This document shows positions 46,842 to 54,173 of a stretch of 64,000 nucleotides of DNA, piece by piece. The stretch is from the NCBI RefSeq assembly GCF_032399705.1, contig NZ_CP135922.1, positions 4,464,001-4,528,000 of the forward strand, written 5' to 3'. The notes beneath the pieces are model-generated. The model was given only the letters and a program-made list of their open reading frames with translations. It did not search any database and was not told the origin of the DNA. This stretch comes from Paenibacillus sp. BIC5C1 (lineage in GTDB: Bacteria > Bacillota > Bacilli > Paenibacillales > Paenibacillaceae). The position numbers were made by a program, and so were the translations under genes. Within the stretch, counting starts at the first letter, position 1, and each line of letters begins with the position of its first letter.

Positions 46842-47654
46842 CTATGTGGTCAGTACCCGCGGCATATATTCTGCATAAGCGTCATTAATGAATTGCTCAT
46901 GTAATGGGCTGCTGGCAATAATGGCTTTTCGCTTAGCCTTCAAGACAATCTGCTCTACATCCGCATAACTGCATCCTGTGAGGCGTTCACACGTGAATTC
47001 TTCCAGTCGGCTCTCCTGCGCAAACTGCCCCATCAGCTTGCTAATATACAATCTACGGCTCGAGTCATCCGGCATCCCATAAGTCATTTTGGTATCAAAT
47101 CGCCGCCATATCGCATGATCCAGCTGTGTCTCCAGATTCGTAGCGGCAACCAGAATGCTGTCACCATCAAATTCATCAAGACACTGCAACAATGTATTGA
47201 CGACACGAGCCATTTCTTTAACCTCATCATTACTTTCACGTGTACGACCTACGGCATCAAATTCATCTAGAAATAGCACACAGGGATTAGCCCGTGCATA
47301 TTCAAATAATTTACGGACATTGCTTCCCGTCTCCCCTAGGTGGCTATGAATAATAGCATCGAGTCTTACAAGGACAAGCGGAAGCTGAAGTCGGTGTGCA
47401 AGATGGAAAGCCGTTAAGGTTTTGCCTGTACCCGGAGGACCAAACATTACCATTTTGTTCGGCATTGGCACATCATGTTCTGCAAACTGATCTTTCATAC
47501 CGAGAATGGTAATAAACTCCTCCACAACCCGTTCATTGTCTGCAGAGAATACAATATGCTTTGCCTTGCTTCCACACTCTTTCGGTGAATAAAAAGCGGC
47601 CATATCGATGCCTTTCGCTCGGGGTATCCGATTTATATGGTTGGTTTTGCTCAT
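46842..47654 (-). CDS. Stand-alone AAA ATPase
   Basis: The 270-residue protein is essentially a single classical AAA module: Walker A GPPGTGKTLT, Walker B VLFLDEFDAVG, sensor 1 VAATN, an arginine pair in WRRFDTKM, and a short helical lid. It most resembles FtsH/VPS4-type AAA domains but has no protease, membrane or MIT domain. AAGGAG precedes the ATG. No partner gene is adjacent on its strand, so the substrate is unknown. Similar small AAA proteins act as chaperones or as parts of protease pairs. Confidence 0.9.
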   Translation of the reverse strand: MSKTNHINRIPRAKGIDMAAFYSPKECGSKAKHIVFSADNERVVEEFITILGMKDQFAEHDVPMPNKMVMFGPPGTGKTLTAFHLAHRLQLPLVLVRLDAIIHSHLGETGSNVRKLFEYARANPCVLFLDEFDAVGRTRESNDEVKEMARVVNTLLQCLDEFDGDSILVAATNLETQLDHAIWRRFDTKMTYGMPDDSSRRLYISKLMGQFAQESRLEEFTCERLTGCSYADVEQIVLKAKRKAIIASSPLHEQFINDAYAEYMPRVLTT

Positions 47655-48018
47655 CGTTGATCGTTCTCCTTCTTCTATGTCTCAAGAGATCATCCAAGTT
47701 AAATCCTATTGATTCAATCTCATACATAAAGTTAACGATTGTTTAATCGTAATTATTACTATTAAATCATATCATAATACGACCTCTTTGCAAAGTTTCA
47801 GTGACTTGTCCATCATTTTGCTCAAGGTCTCGTCCAATTTGTTGCAAGAGGCAGTAAAATTTGCTATTCTAAATATGCATCGTTGTGTATAATGCAAAAA
47901 AGCCCTCTTTTTACTCGAGAGAGCACAAAATTTTTCCAGATTTGCAAGCGGCAACTTGCCATTTCCGGATGTTTTTTATACCAACGAATGTAATCCAATC
48001 AAAGCGAGGTTATCAATC
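47655..48018 (+). other. Promoter and structured leader of the DUF1540 gene
   Basis: This 364-base stretch has no gene. On the plus strand TTGCAA (47842-47847) and TATTCT (47865-47870) are 17 bases apart, a plausible sigma-A promoter. Two hairpins follow in the ~140-base leader: gccctct/agagagc at 47902-47924 (one mismatch) and gcaag/cttgc at 47944-47959, each followed by a T-rich stretch. They could be attenuator-like. Confidence 0.45.
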
Positions 48019-48171
48019 ATGGCAAAAGACGTATTATGTGAGGTTAATTCATGTCGTCACTGGGCTCAAGAGAACAAATGCAACGCATCTTCAATCTACA
48101 TCGTGAGTCACAGTTCCAAAAAAGTAAGTGAATCCGCTGAAACGGATTGCAAAACATTTGAAGTAAAATAA
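48019..48171 (+). CDS. DUF1540 small protein
   Basis: The 50-residue protein begins MAKDVLCEVNSCRHWAQENK and keeps four Cys residues (CEVNSC, KCNA, DCK) typical of DUF1540, which suggests a small zinc- or metal-binding fold. The ATG at 48019 has GAGG 8 bases upstream; longer in-frame extensions lack a ribosome binding site. Family members are common in Firmicutes, often expressed in sporulation, but the function is not known. A terminator follows directly. Confidence 0.9.
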   Translation: MAKDVLCEVNSCRHWAQENKCNASSIYIVSHSSKKVSESAETDCKTFEVK

Positions 48172-48191
48172 AAATTCAAATTGTACAAGTT

Positions 48192-48214
48192 AAAGGAGCC
48201 CTCGTGGTTCCTTT
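48192..48214 (+). terminator. Terminator of the DUF1540 gene
   Basis: The stem aaaggagcc / ggttccttt (one wobble) is followed by a long T-rich run. Confidence 0.85.
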
Positions 48215-48237
48215 TTCTTTTTCTATTGTAACAAGAA

Positions 48238-48252
48238 TGATAATTATTATCA
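48238..48252 (+). promoter_or_regulatory. Perfect Fur box upstream of the HpaB-type gene
   Basis: TGATAATTATTATCA matches the 7-1-7 Fur consensus at every fixed position. It lies 120 bases before the start of the flavin monooxygenase gene and just after the DUF1540 terminator, so it can only serve the downstream gene. Confidence 0.85.
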
Positions 48253-48371
48253 AGCTCTTTTCAACAAAACCTGAACTCCCTTCTCTTCATGCACATTGGA
48301 CTGCCTATTGACGTACACTACGAGAGCAGTCAAACTGCCCATGAACGAATAGACCATAGAGGTGAGTAACG

Positions 48372-49829
48372 ATGCCCGTAAAAAGTGGCAAACAGTATAT
48401 TGAACGGATCGATGCACAGACGGTCCCCTGCTGGTACAAAGGAGAGCTTGTTACTGGAAAACGTTCTGAACATTTTGCGTTTGCAGGTTTGATGGAAACT
48501 CAAGCGAAGTTGTACGATCTTCAGTCTGATCCACATTTAATCGATACGATGACTTATGCATCTCCTGCTGACGGAAAACCAGTAGGTATGTCCTTTCTGC
48601 CTCCAACCAGTGTGGATGACTTGCGCAGACGCCGAGAAGCAATGAATATTTGGTCAGGGACTCACCATGGTTTTTTGGGACGATCACCCGATTATATGAA
48701 CACAGCAATTATGGCCTTTTATACTGGGGCAGATATCCTTGAAGAAGTATCGCCACAATACGCCGAAAATCTGAGAAACTACTATGCCTACTGCCGGGAT
48801 AATGATATTACCCTCTCCCATGCCTTTATCCAGCCTCATGCCAGTAAAATTTCGGGACTATTGGACGCGACCGAAGACGCCATTGCCGCCAAAGTGGTTG
48901 ATCGCACTGAAGAAGGTCTAATCATCAATGGTGCATTCATGATGGCCACTCAGGCCGCCACATCAGACGAAATCCTGGTGTATCCTTCCCCTTCACCAGC
49001 ACCGTTCGACGATGAAAATCCGTTCGCTTTTGCTTTTGCTGTACCGAATGACCTGCCTGGAATTAGTCTTATCTGCCGGGATACGTACGCATCCGAGTCC
49101 AATTTCAACTATCCACTCAGTTCCAGATATGAAGAGATGGATAACATTGTAATTTTTGATCATGTGCTTGTTCCTCATGAGCGGATATTCTTCGCCGGTA
49201 ATGAGGAGATGTCTGGCCGCCTCTTTAGCGGAAGCCATTTTCATATTCACGCAGGACATCAGGTCGTATGCCGGTATATTGCCAAAACAGAATTTGTTCT
49301 GGGCACCATTCAGTTACTCGCTGACACGCTCGACCAAGCTGCTGAAACGCATGTGATAGAGAAAACAGCCAGGGTGCTTGCCGGTCTTGAAACGTTAAAA
49401 GCACTGGCTCTGGCAGCAGAAGCCGGTGCTATGGAAGATGGACGGGGATTTATAGTACCTGCCCCCAAACCTTTAATGGCAGCAAACCTTTTATTCCCCA
49501 AACTGTATCCAGAGATGATTGAAATCTTACAGCTCTTGGGCTCCAGCGGTGTAATTATGGTGCCTCAGGAAGAGGAGTTCCACTCGAATATCGCGCCTCA
49601 CTTGGATACGTACCTTAGAGGAACCGATATGGTATCTCAGGAACGCACGGCATTGTTCCGTCTGATCTGGGAGCTTGGAGCAGGATCATTCGGAGGCAGG
49701 CAGACCCAGTTCGAACGGTTCTTTTTTGGTAACACCGTCACCGTCTCGAACCGGATGTATTCAGCAGGCTCCGCAGATCAATCATATCGTCAGCTCGTTC
49801 GTAATTTTATTGCCAAAACCGGCAAATAA
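48372..49829 (+). CDS. HpaB-type FADH2-dependent monooxygenase
   Basis: The 485-residue protein has the size and pattern of the large subunit of 4-hydroxyphenylacetate 3-monooxygenase: an acyl-CoA-dehydrogenase-like fold with WSGTHHGFLGRSPDYMN near the N-terminus and RTEEGLIINGAFMMATQAA in the middle strand region. Such enzymes hydroxylate phenols to catechols using reduced FAD from a separate reductase, and related ones act in siderophore or antibiotic pathways. No HpaC reductase is encoded beside it; the nitroreductase and flavodoxin genes nearby are possible electron sources. GAGGTGA precedes the ATG, and a perfect Fur box lies upstream. Confidence 0.92.
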   Translation: MPVKSGKQYIERIDAQTVPCWYKGELVTGKRSEHFAFAGLMETQAKLYDLQSDPHLIDTMTYASPADGKPVGMSFLPPTSVDDLRRRREAMNIWSGTHHGFLGRSPDYMNTAIMAFYTGADILEEVSPQYAENLRNYYAYCRDNDITLSHAFIQPHASKISGLLDATEDAIAAKVVDRTEEGLIINGAFMMATQAATSDEILVYPSPSPAPFDDENPFAFAFAVPNDLPGISLICRDTYASESNFNYPLSSRYEEMDNIVIFDHVLVPHERIFFAGNEEMSGRLFSGSHFHIHAGHQVVCRYIAKTEFVLGTIQLLADTLDQAAETHVIEKTARVLAGLETLKALALAAEAGAMEDGRGFIVPAPKPLMAANLLFPKLYPEMIEILQLLGSSGVIMVPQEEEFHSNIAPHLDTYLRGTDMVSQERTALFRLIWELGAGSFGGRQTQFERFFFGNTVTVSNRMYSAGSADQSYRQLVRNFIAKTGK

Positions 49830-49855
49830 GAATGAGGAATGACTGATACCCTCGT

Positions 49856-50422
49856 TTAAACCAGATGGTCGTAGACCGTCATCAGTTCAGAGGCTGGTCT
49901 GCCTGCGTCGGTGTCCCGAAGTGCAGACTGGTCTCCGTAACCGATGTGGAATACACCCAGTACTTTTTCCTCACGCGTTAGACCCATCAAATTCATAAAT
50001 ACGGGATGCTGCTGATAATCATTGATCTTCCAGACAGCATTCAAGCCTTGTTCCGCTGCCAGGATGCAAAAACGTTTGCTCCAGGCTTTTGCAGGCAATA
50101 AATGGTCCTCCCTGGCACTTGAAGGGGCTACAACAACCAGATGTGCCGGAATAGCTTCTGTATACTGATATGTAGCCCAGTCCCCGTAACGATCTGCCAA
50201 ATGTGGTGGGTAACTCTGTCTGACCGCCTCCAGATACAGTTGACGTCCTTCATTCGCGAACAACATAAACCGCCAAGGCTCTGAACTTATCACATATAAA
50301 GATGGATCTGCTTCATCCAGCAACCGTCTTATAACCGACTGTGGTACAGGCAACGGGCTGAATTCACAAGTTCCTGTACGTTTCTTGCCGCTTGCTGCAT
50401 CTTGTCTCAAACCGGTAGACAT
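49856..50422 (-). CDS. Nitroreductase-family flavoprotein
   Basis: The 188-residue protein has the nitroreductase fold: the FMN-binding start (PVPQSVIRRLLDEADPS, SSEPWRFML), a central GLNAVW helix region, and the C-terminal HIGYGDQ. Enzymes of this type reduce flavins, quinones or nitro compounds with NAD(P)H. GGAGG lies 7 bases before the ATG. It is the last gene of a three-gene run that starts with a Fur-controlled flavodoxin and is convergent with the HpaB-type gene. Confidence 0.9.
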   Translation of the reverse strand: MSTGLRQDAASGKKRTGTCEFSPLPVPQSVIRRLLDEADPSLYVISSEPWRFMLFANEGRQLYLEAVRQSYPPHLADRYGDWATYQYTEAIPAHLVVVAPSSAREDHLLPAKAWSKRFCILAAEQGLNAVWKINDYQQHPVFMNLMGLTREEKVLGVFHIGYGDQSALRDTDAGRPASELMTVYDHLV

Positions 50423-50474
50423 GGCTCATCCCTCCTTAATCTGCACGATATATCACAACATCCCTTGTCTTGCT

Positions 50475-51278
50475 TTACATCAACCAGTTTTTTTTCGGTT
50501 CAGTCTCACTTCTCCACCGATCGACCTCTTCATGAACTCTGGCTTTGTCCCGAACCGTAAATTGGTCAGACTCCACCTTCTCTGTGCTCGGAATGCTGTC
50601 ACGAATCAGTCGAATATAATCCATCGAACGGACAAGCGATTGACGTCCCGGGATATATCGAATCTTGCGACCTTCAAGCAAACAATAGATTTCGATCATG
50701 CCTGGCAGCTTGCCAAATGCTTCCCAGCAGAACACACTCACCATATGCTGGAACGCCTCAACCACATTTGGATCATGGACAACCATATATTTTTGGATGA
50801 GTAGTGAATCCCAGCCCTCTGGCTGCCAGGCAGCCTGGAAGATCATGGATAGATGCATGGACAAGGTAGGAAGCTCCGTTCGCCATTGTTCAAACAGAAT
50901 GGTCGGATGCTTCAAATCATCGTTCATGGCAATTGCAAGGGATAATTCATCCGTAATTTTGTTTTTTACATCCCAGTAATGAAGTACCGATTCGAATCCG
51001 GTTGCCTTTCTAGGCCACCACTTTTCGAGTAAATATTGCACAGGCACCTCTTTGCGCACTTCCGGGTCCATACTGTAAAAGGCATTAACTGCATGGCTGA
51101 CTGCATATTGTACACGGTGTCTCCATTGCAGCGGTGAGCGCTGTTCAGCCTCCGGTTCCGGGCGGATGAACCGATGCGGGCTGCGCAGCATCTCTTCCAA
51201 TCTGTAATCTTCAAGCAGCCGTACCGGTGTGTCTGACATTCCCGGCTGCAGAGCTGCCTGAACATTATGTCTTAACAT
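50475..51278 (-). CDS. Protein of unknown function in a Fur-controlled operon
   Basis: I do not recognise this 267-residue soluble protein. It is rich in Trp, Arg and His, with conserved-looking stretches WRHRVQYAVSHAVNAFYSMD and GRKIRYIPGRQSLVRSMDYI. No signal peptide, membrane helix or Cys motif. AAGGAC precedes the ATG, 6 bases after the flavodoxin stop, and the nitroreductase gene follows within ~50 bases. Its place between a flavodoxin and a nitroreductase suggests an iron- or redox-linked task. Confidence 0.8.
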   Translation of the reverse strand: MLRHNVQAALQPGMSDTPVRLLEDYRLEEMLRSPHRFIRPEPEAEQRSPLQWRHRVQYAVSHAVNAFYSMDPEVRKEVPVQYLLEKWWPRKATGFESVLHYWDVKNKITDELSLAIAMNDDLKHPTILFEQWRTELPTLSMHLSMIFQAAWQPEGWDSLLIQKYMVVHDPNVVEAFQHMVSVFCWEAFGKLPGMIEIYCLLEGRKIRYIPGRQSLVRSMDYIRLIRDSIPSTEKVESDQFTVRDKARVHEEVDRWRSETEPKKNWLM

Positions 51279-51284
51279 GAGTCC

Positions 51285-51737
51285 TTAGGACACCTGTAAT
51301 CCGGCAGCAGCAAAACGTTTGCCAAAGTCACGGCACGTATCCTTCTCCTGCTCCAACGGACTGTATTCAATCTTCAGCATCTCTGGAGATACCTCCGCCC
51401 CACGTTCCACCAGCTTCGCTGCCGCGAGATCAACGGCTCCGCAGTACTGCTCGTAAGAAGTATCCCCGCTTCCGAACACCGCTGCCCGTTTGCCACTCAG
51501 ATCTAGCTCATCCAGCTCTTCGTAAAAATCGAGGAATTCATCCGGCAGTTCACCGTCTCCCCACGTGTATACCCCAATGAGAAACCCGTCATAATCAAGT
51601 ACATCAGCTGCATTGCAATCCGTTACGGACTTGAGATCCACTTCATGCCCACCTTGTTTAATTCCTTCGACGATCAGTTCCGCAATCTCTTCCGTATTTC
51701 CTGTCATACTTGCATAAGCCACTAACAATTTAGCCAT
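51285..51737 (-). CDS. Flavodoxin
   Basis: The 150-residue protein has the FMN phosphate loop SMTGNTEE (about residues 10-17), the YTWGDGELP 60s loop and the FGSGDTSYEQYCGA 90s loop, all standard for short-chain flavodoxin. Flavodoxin replaces ferredoxin as a low-potential electron carrier when iron is short. GAGGG precedes the ATG. It is the first gene of the flavodoxin / unknown / nitroreductase operon, driven by a promoter with a Fur box between its -35 and -10. Confidence 0.96.
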   Translation of the reverse strand: MAKLLVAYASMTGNTEEIAELIVEGIKQGGHEVDLKSVTDCNAADVLDYDGFLIGVYTWGDGELPDEFLDFYEELDELDLSGKRAAVFGSGDTSYEQYCGAVDLAAAKLVERGAEVSPEMLKIEYSPLEQEKDTCRDFGKRFAAAGLQVS

Positions 51738-51807
51738 CTATTTTTCCCTCACTTTTTATTGATCATGTCATACTATTCCTGAAGAAGTAACATTTGAATT
51801 TATCAAA

Positions 51808-51837
51808 ATCATATGTGATAATGATTATCATTGTCAA
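51808..51837 (-). promoter_or_regulatory. Sigma-A promoter with a Fur box in its spacer
   Basis: On the minus strand TTGACA (51837-51832) and TATGAT (51813-51808) are 18 bases apart. The perfect Fur box TGATAATNATTATCA (51816-51830) fills the spacer, so bound Fur would block polymerase directly. The start codon of flavodoxin is about 70 bases downstream. Confidence 0.88.
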
Positions 51838-51898
51838 ATTAAATTTTCAATCGGTTTCCATTTCAGTATATGGTGATGGACCAAATTCAACACCTTAT

Positions 51899-51925
51899 TA
51901 GGCGCTGCACCCTTTCAGGCGCCTA
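51899..51925 (+). other. Hairpin in the leader of the rRNA methyltransferase gene
   Basis: The 7-bp stem taggcgc / gcgccta with a 13-base loop is followed by a second GC-rich stretch (ggcgtacaggccc) and a T-run at about 51947. It has terminator-like shape but lies upstream of a plus-strand gene with no plus-strand gene before it. An attenuator is possible. Confidence 0.35.
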
Positions 51926-51999
51926 CCACAACTGGCGTACAGGCCCTTTTTTGTTGTACAATAGTATCCAAATGACTTTTGAAGGATGGATAAATCATT

Positions 52000-52863
52000 A
52001 TGTACGTAGCAAAGAACTGGAAGGACTATGAAGTAATCGATACAGGAGGCGGCGAAAAGCTGGAGCGTTGGGGCGATGTGATTTTGCGTAGACCCGATCC
52101 ACAGATCATATGGCCCCTTGAAAAAGAAACCAATGAATGGCGCCAGGTTCACGGCCATTATCACCGCAGTTCTTCGGGTGGCGGCAGCTGGGATATGAAA
52201 AAACCGATCCCAGAACGCTGGACCATCGGATATGAGAACCTGAAATTTCACATCAAACCAACCAGCTTCAAACATACCGGTCTGTTCCCTGAACAAGCGG
52301 CTAACTGGAGCTGGATGATGGATAAAATCGCAGGAGCAGGACGTCCCATCTCTGTACTGAACCTGTTTGCATATACAGGCGGCGCAACAGTTGCTGCAGC
52401 TTATGCCGGAGCTTCAGTTGTGCACGTGGATGCGGCTAAAGGCATGGTACAGTGGGCCAAAGAAAATGTTCAATTATCCGGCCTCGCGGATCGTCCTGTT
52501 CGTTTCATTACAGATGATGTATTCAAATTCGTACAGCGCGAACAACGTCGTGGCAATCGGTATGACGCGATTATTATGGACCCGCCTTCTTATGGCCGCG
52601 GCCCTAACGGAGAGACATGGAAGCTGGAAGAGAACCTCTATCCTTTCCTTAAATCCTGTATGGAAATTTTGTCCGATAACCCATTATTCATGCTGGTCAA
52701 TTCCTACACAACCGGGATTTCGTCTACCGTTCTGCGCAACATGCTGACAATGACGATGTCTGCCCAATACGGCGGTCAAATTACAGCTGGTGAAATTGGG
52801 CTTCCAATTACCCGTAGTGGTCTGGATCTGCCATGCGGCATCTTGGGCCGCTGGGAGTCCTGA
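52000..52863 (+). CDS. Class I SAM-dependent methyltransferase (RlmI-like)
   Basis: The 287-residue protein has the SAM-binding motif I VLNLFAYTGGATVAAAYAGA (about 118-138), an acidic VHVDAAKGM block and the catalytic motif DPPSYGRGPN, as in RlmI/YccW-type rRNA methyltransferases. It lacks a PUA domain, so it is shorter than RlmI itself. AAGGA lies ~12 bases before the ATG. It is followed within 2-3 bases by a pseudouridine synthase gene, so an RNA-modification operon is likely. Confidence 0.9.
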   Translation: MYVAKNWKDYEVIDTGGGEKLERWGDVILRRPDPQIIWPLEKETNEWRQVHGHYHRSSSGGGSWDMKKPIPERWTIGYENLKFHIKPTSFKHTGLFPEQAANWSWMMDKIAGAGRPISVLNLFAYTGGATVAAAYAGASVVHVDAAKGMVQWAKENVQLSGLADRPVRFITDDVFKFVQREQRRGNRYDAIIMDPPSYGRGPNGETWKLEENLYPFLKSCMEILSDNPLFMLVNSYTTGISSTVLRNMLTMTMSAQYGGQITAGEIGLPITRSGLDLPCGILGRWES

Positions 52864-52865
52864 TT

Positions 52866-53597
52866 ATGTCCGAACATTCGCAAACAACGGGAAATATTCC
52901 GATTCTGTTTGAGGACAATCATCTGTTAGGCATCACGAAACCGGTCAATGTTCCTACCCAGGAAGATGCATCAGGTGATCCGGATTTGCTCACACTGCTG
53001 AAACAGGATTTAAAAGAACGCTATAACAAACCTGGCAACGTCTATCTCGGATTAGTACATCGTCTTGACCGCCCCGTTGGTGGTGCCATGATTTTTGCCA
53101 AAACATCGAAGGCGGCTTCAAGATTATCCGAGACGGTTCGGGGACGTCATTTCCGCAAAATATATGCGGCTGTTGTACATGGCAAGCTGCCTGCACAACA
53201 AGGAACGTTAAAACACACGCTGCTGAAAGATGCACGTACCAATACCGTCACCGTTGTTCCTAAAGGTACAGCTGGCGGTAAAGATGCTGTGTTGGATTAC
53301 CGGGTCATCGGCGAAACCGACCGTTACAGTCTGGTTCACATCGAACTGCACACAGGCAGATCTCATCAGATTCGTGTCCAAATGAAAGAGATTGGCTGCC
53401 CCCTGTTTGGAGATCAAAAGTACGGTGCAGGTGTGAATAAGCCTGGTCAACAAATTGCTCTCTGGTCTGCCATCGCTGCTTTTCCCCACCCGGTAACAAA
53501 GGAAGAAATTGTCCTGCAGTCCCTGCCTCCCCGTGAATTCCCATGGGCAGAGTGGCCGGCTGCTGTGTATGATAAAGCATTTAAATCAGAACATTAA
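52866..53597 (+). CDS. RNA pseudouridine synthase, RluA/RluD family
   Basis: The 243-residue protein has the catalytic motif VHRLDRPVGG with the essential Asp, KIYAAVVHG, and the HTGRSHQIRVQ motif near the C-terminus. It has no S4 domain, so it is a short family member; it probably modifies rRNA or tRNA uridines. I start it at the ATG at 52866, with GGGAG 8 bases upstream; the longer frame overlaps the methyltransferase gene. A strong terminator follows. Confidence 0.93.
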   Translation: MSEHSQTTGNIPILFEDNHLLGITKPVNVPTQEDASGDPDLLTLLKQDLKERYNKPGNVYLGLVHRLDRPVGGAMIFAKTSKAASRLSETVRGRHFRKIYAAVVHGKLPAQQGTLKHTLLKDARTNTVTVVPKGTAGGKDAVLDYRVIGETDRYSLVHIELHTGRSHQIRVQMKEIGCPLFGDQKYGAGVNKPGQQIALWSAIAAFPHPVTKEEIVLQSLPPREFPWAEWPAAVYDKAFKSEH

Positions 53598-53646
53598 TTG
53601 ATATATTTAAAATAATCATTCACAGGATCAGGTCAAATCTGACCGT

Positions 53647-53690
53647 AAACCGTGTCATCCAGATTCCTTATCTGAATGGCGCGGTTTTTT
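53647..53690 (+). terminator. Terminator after the pseudouridine synthase gene
   Basis: A long imperfect stem begins aaaccgtgtcatccagat and pairs with ctgaatggcgcggttt, followed by seven T. It ends only about 30 bases before the frame of the next gene opens, so that gene needs its own promoter or readthrough. Confidence 0.75.
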
Positions 53691-53716
53691 TACTCCAATG
53701 GAAAGGAAGACCTACT

Positions 53717-54061
53717 ATAACACCTTTTACGAAACAGGTCGTCGCCATCATTGCAGCAATCCCCGAAGGAAAAGTCATGACGTATGGACAGATTGCCGCT
53801 CATGCAGGCAGCCCGAGAGCTGCTAGACAGGTTGTACGCATTCTACACTCCATGAGCCGGAAGGAGCGTCTTCCCTGGCACCGCGTCGTCAACGCCAAAG
53901 GTCTGATTGCCATTCCCGACGAGCATTCACGCCTCATGCAGGAAACGGAGCTCATTAGCGAGGGTGTTGAATTCCAGATGGATGGAAGCATCAACCTCAG
54001 ACTGTTCGGTCATGATCCTGGTCCTACCTTCCTCCTTGATCTATCGACAGATGAAGAATAA
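53717..54061 (+). CDS. Alkyltransferase-like protein (ATL, MGMT fold)
   Basis: The protein has the DNA-binding part of O6-alkylguanine transferase: TYGQIA helix, ARQVV recognition helix with the Arg finger region, and LPWHRVVN, where Trp replaces the catalytic Cys of PCHR. ATL proteins flag alkylated guanine for nucleotide excision repair and do not transfer the alkyl group. The family N-terminus (TPFTKQVVAIIAAIPEGKV) is encoded in frame before the ATG at 53777, but its only start-like codon is an ATA at 53717, with GGAAGA 6 bases upstream. Starting at 53777 would remove 20 conserved residues. Confidence 0.82.
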   Translation: MTPFTKQVVAIIAAIPEGKVMTYGQIAAHAGSPRAARQVVRILHSMSRKERLPWHRVVNAKGLIAIPDEHSRLMQETELISEGVEFQMDGSINLRLFGHDPGPTFLLDLSTDEE

Positions 54062-54082
54062 TGTCAACACAAGGCATAACAA

Positions 54083-54122
54083 AAAGAGAGTTCAGGCAGT
54101 GTGATCTGCCTGAACTCTCTTT
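54083..54122. terminator. Bidirectional terminator
   Basis: The perfect stem aaagagagttcaggcag / ctgcctgaactctcttt lies between the convergent ATL and EmrB-type genes. Confidence 0.92.
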
Positions 54123-54173
54123 TGTATTTATAGTACCTTTATAGAATGAATAATAACAGTAATCAAGGATGAT

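Noticed and set aside
47772..47954. Minus-strand 60-codon frame upstream of the DUF1540 gene
   Set aside because: It contains a terminator-like hairpin and overlaps the likely DUF1540 promoter; no ribosome binding site.
51898..52296. Minus-strand 132-codon frame over the rRNA methyltransferase gene
   Set aside because: Antisense shadow of the clear SAM-methyltransferase gene on the plus strand.
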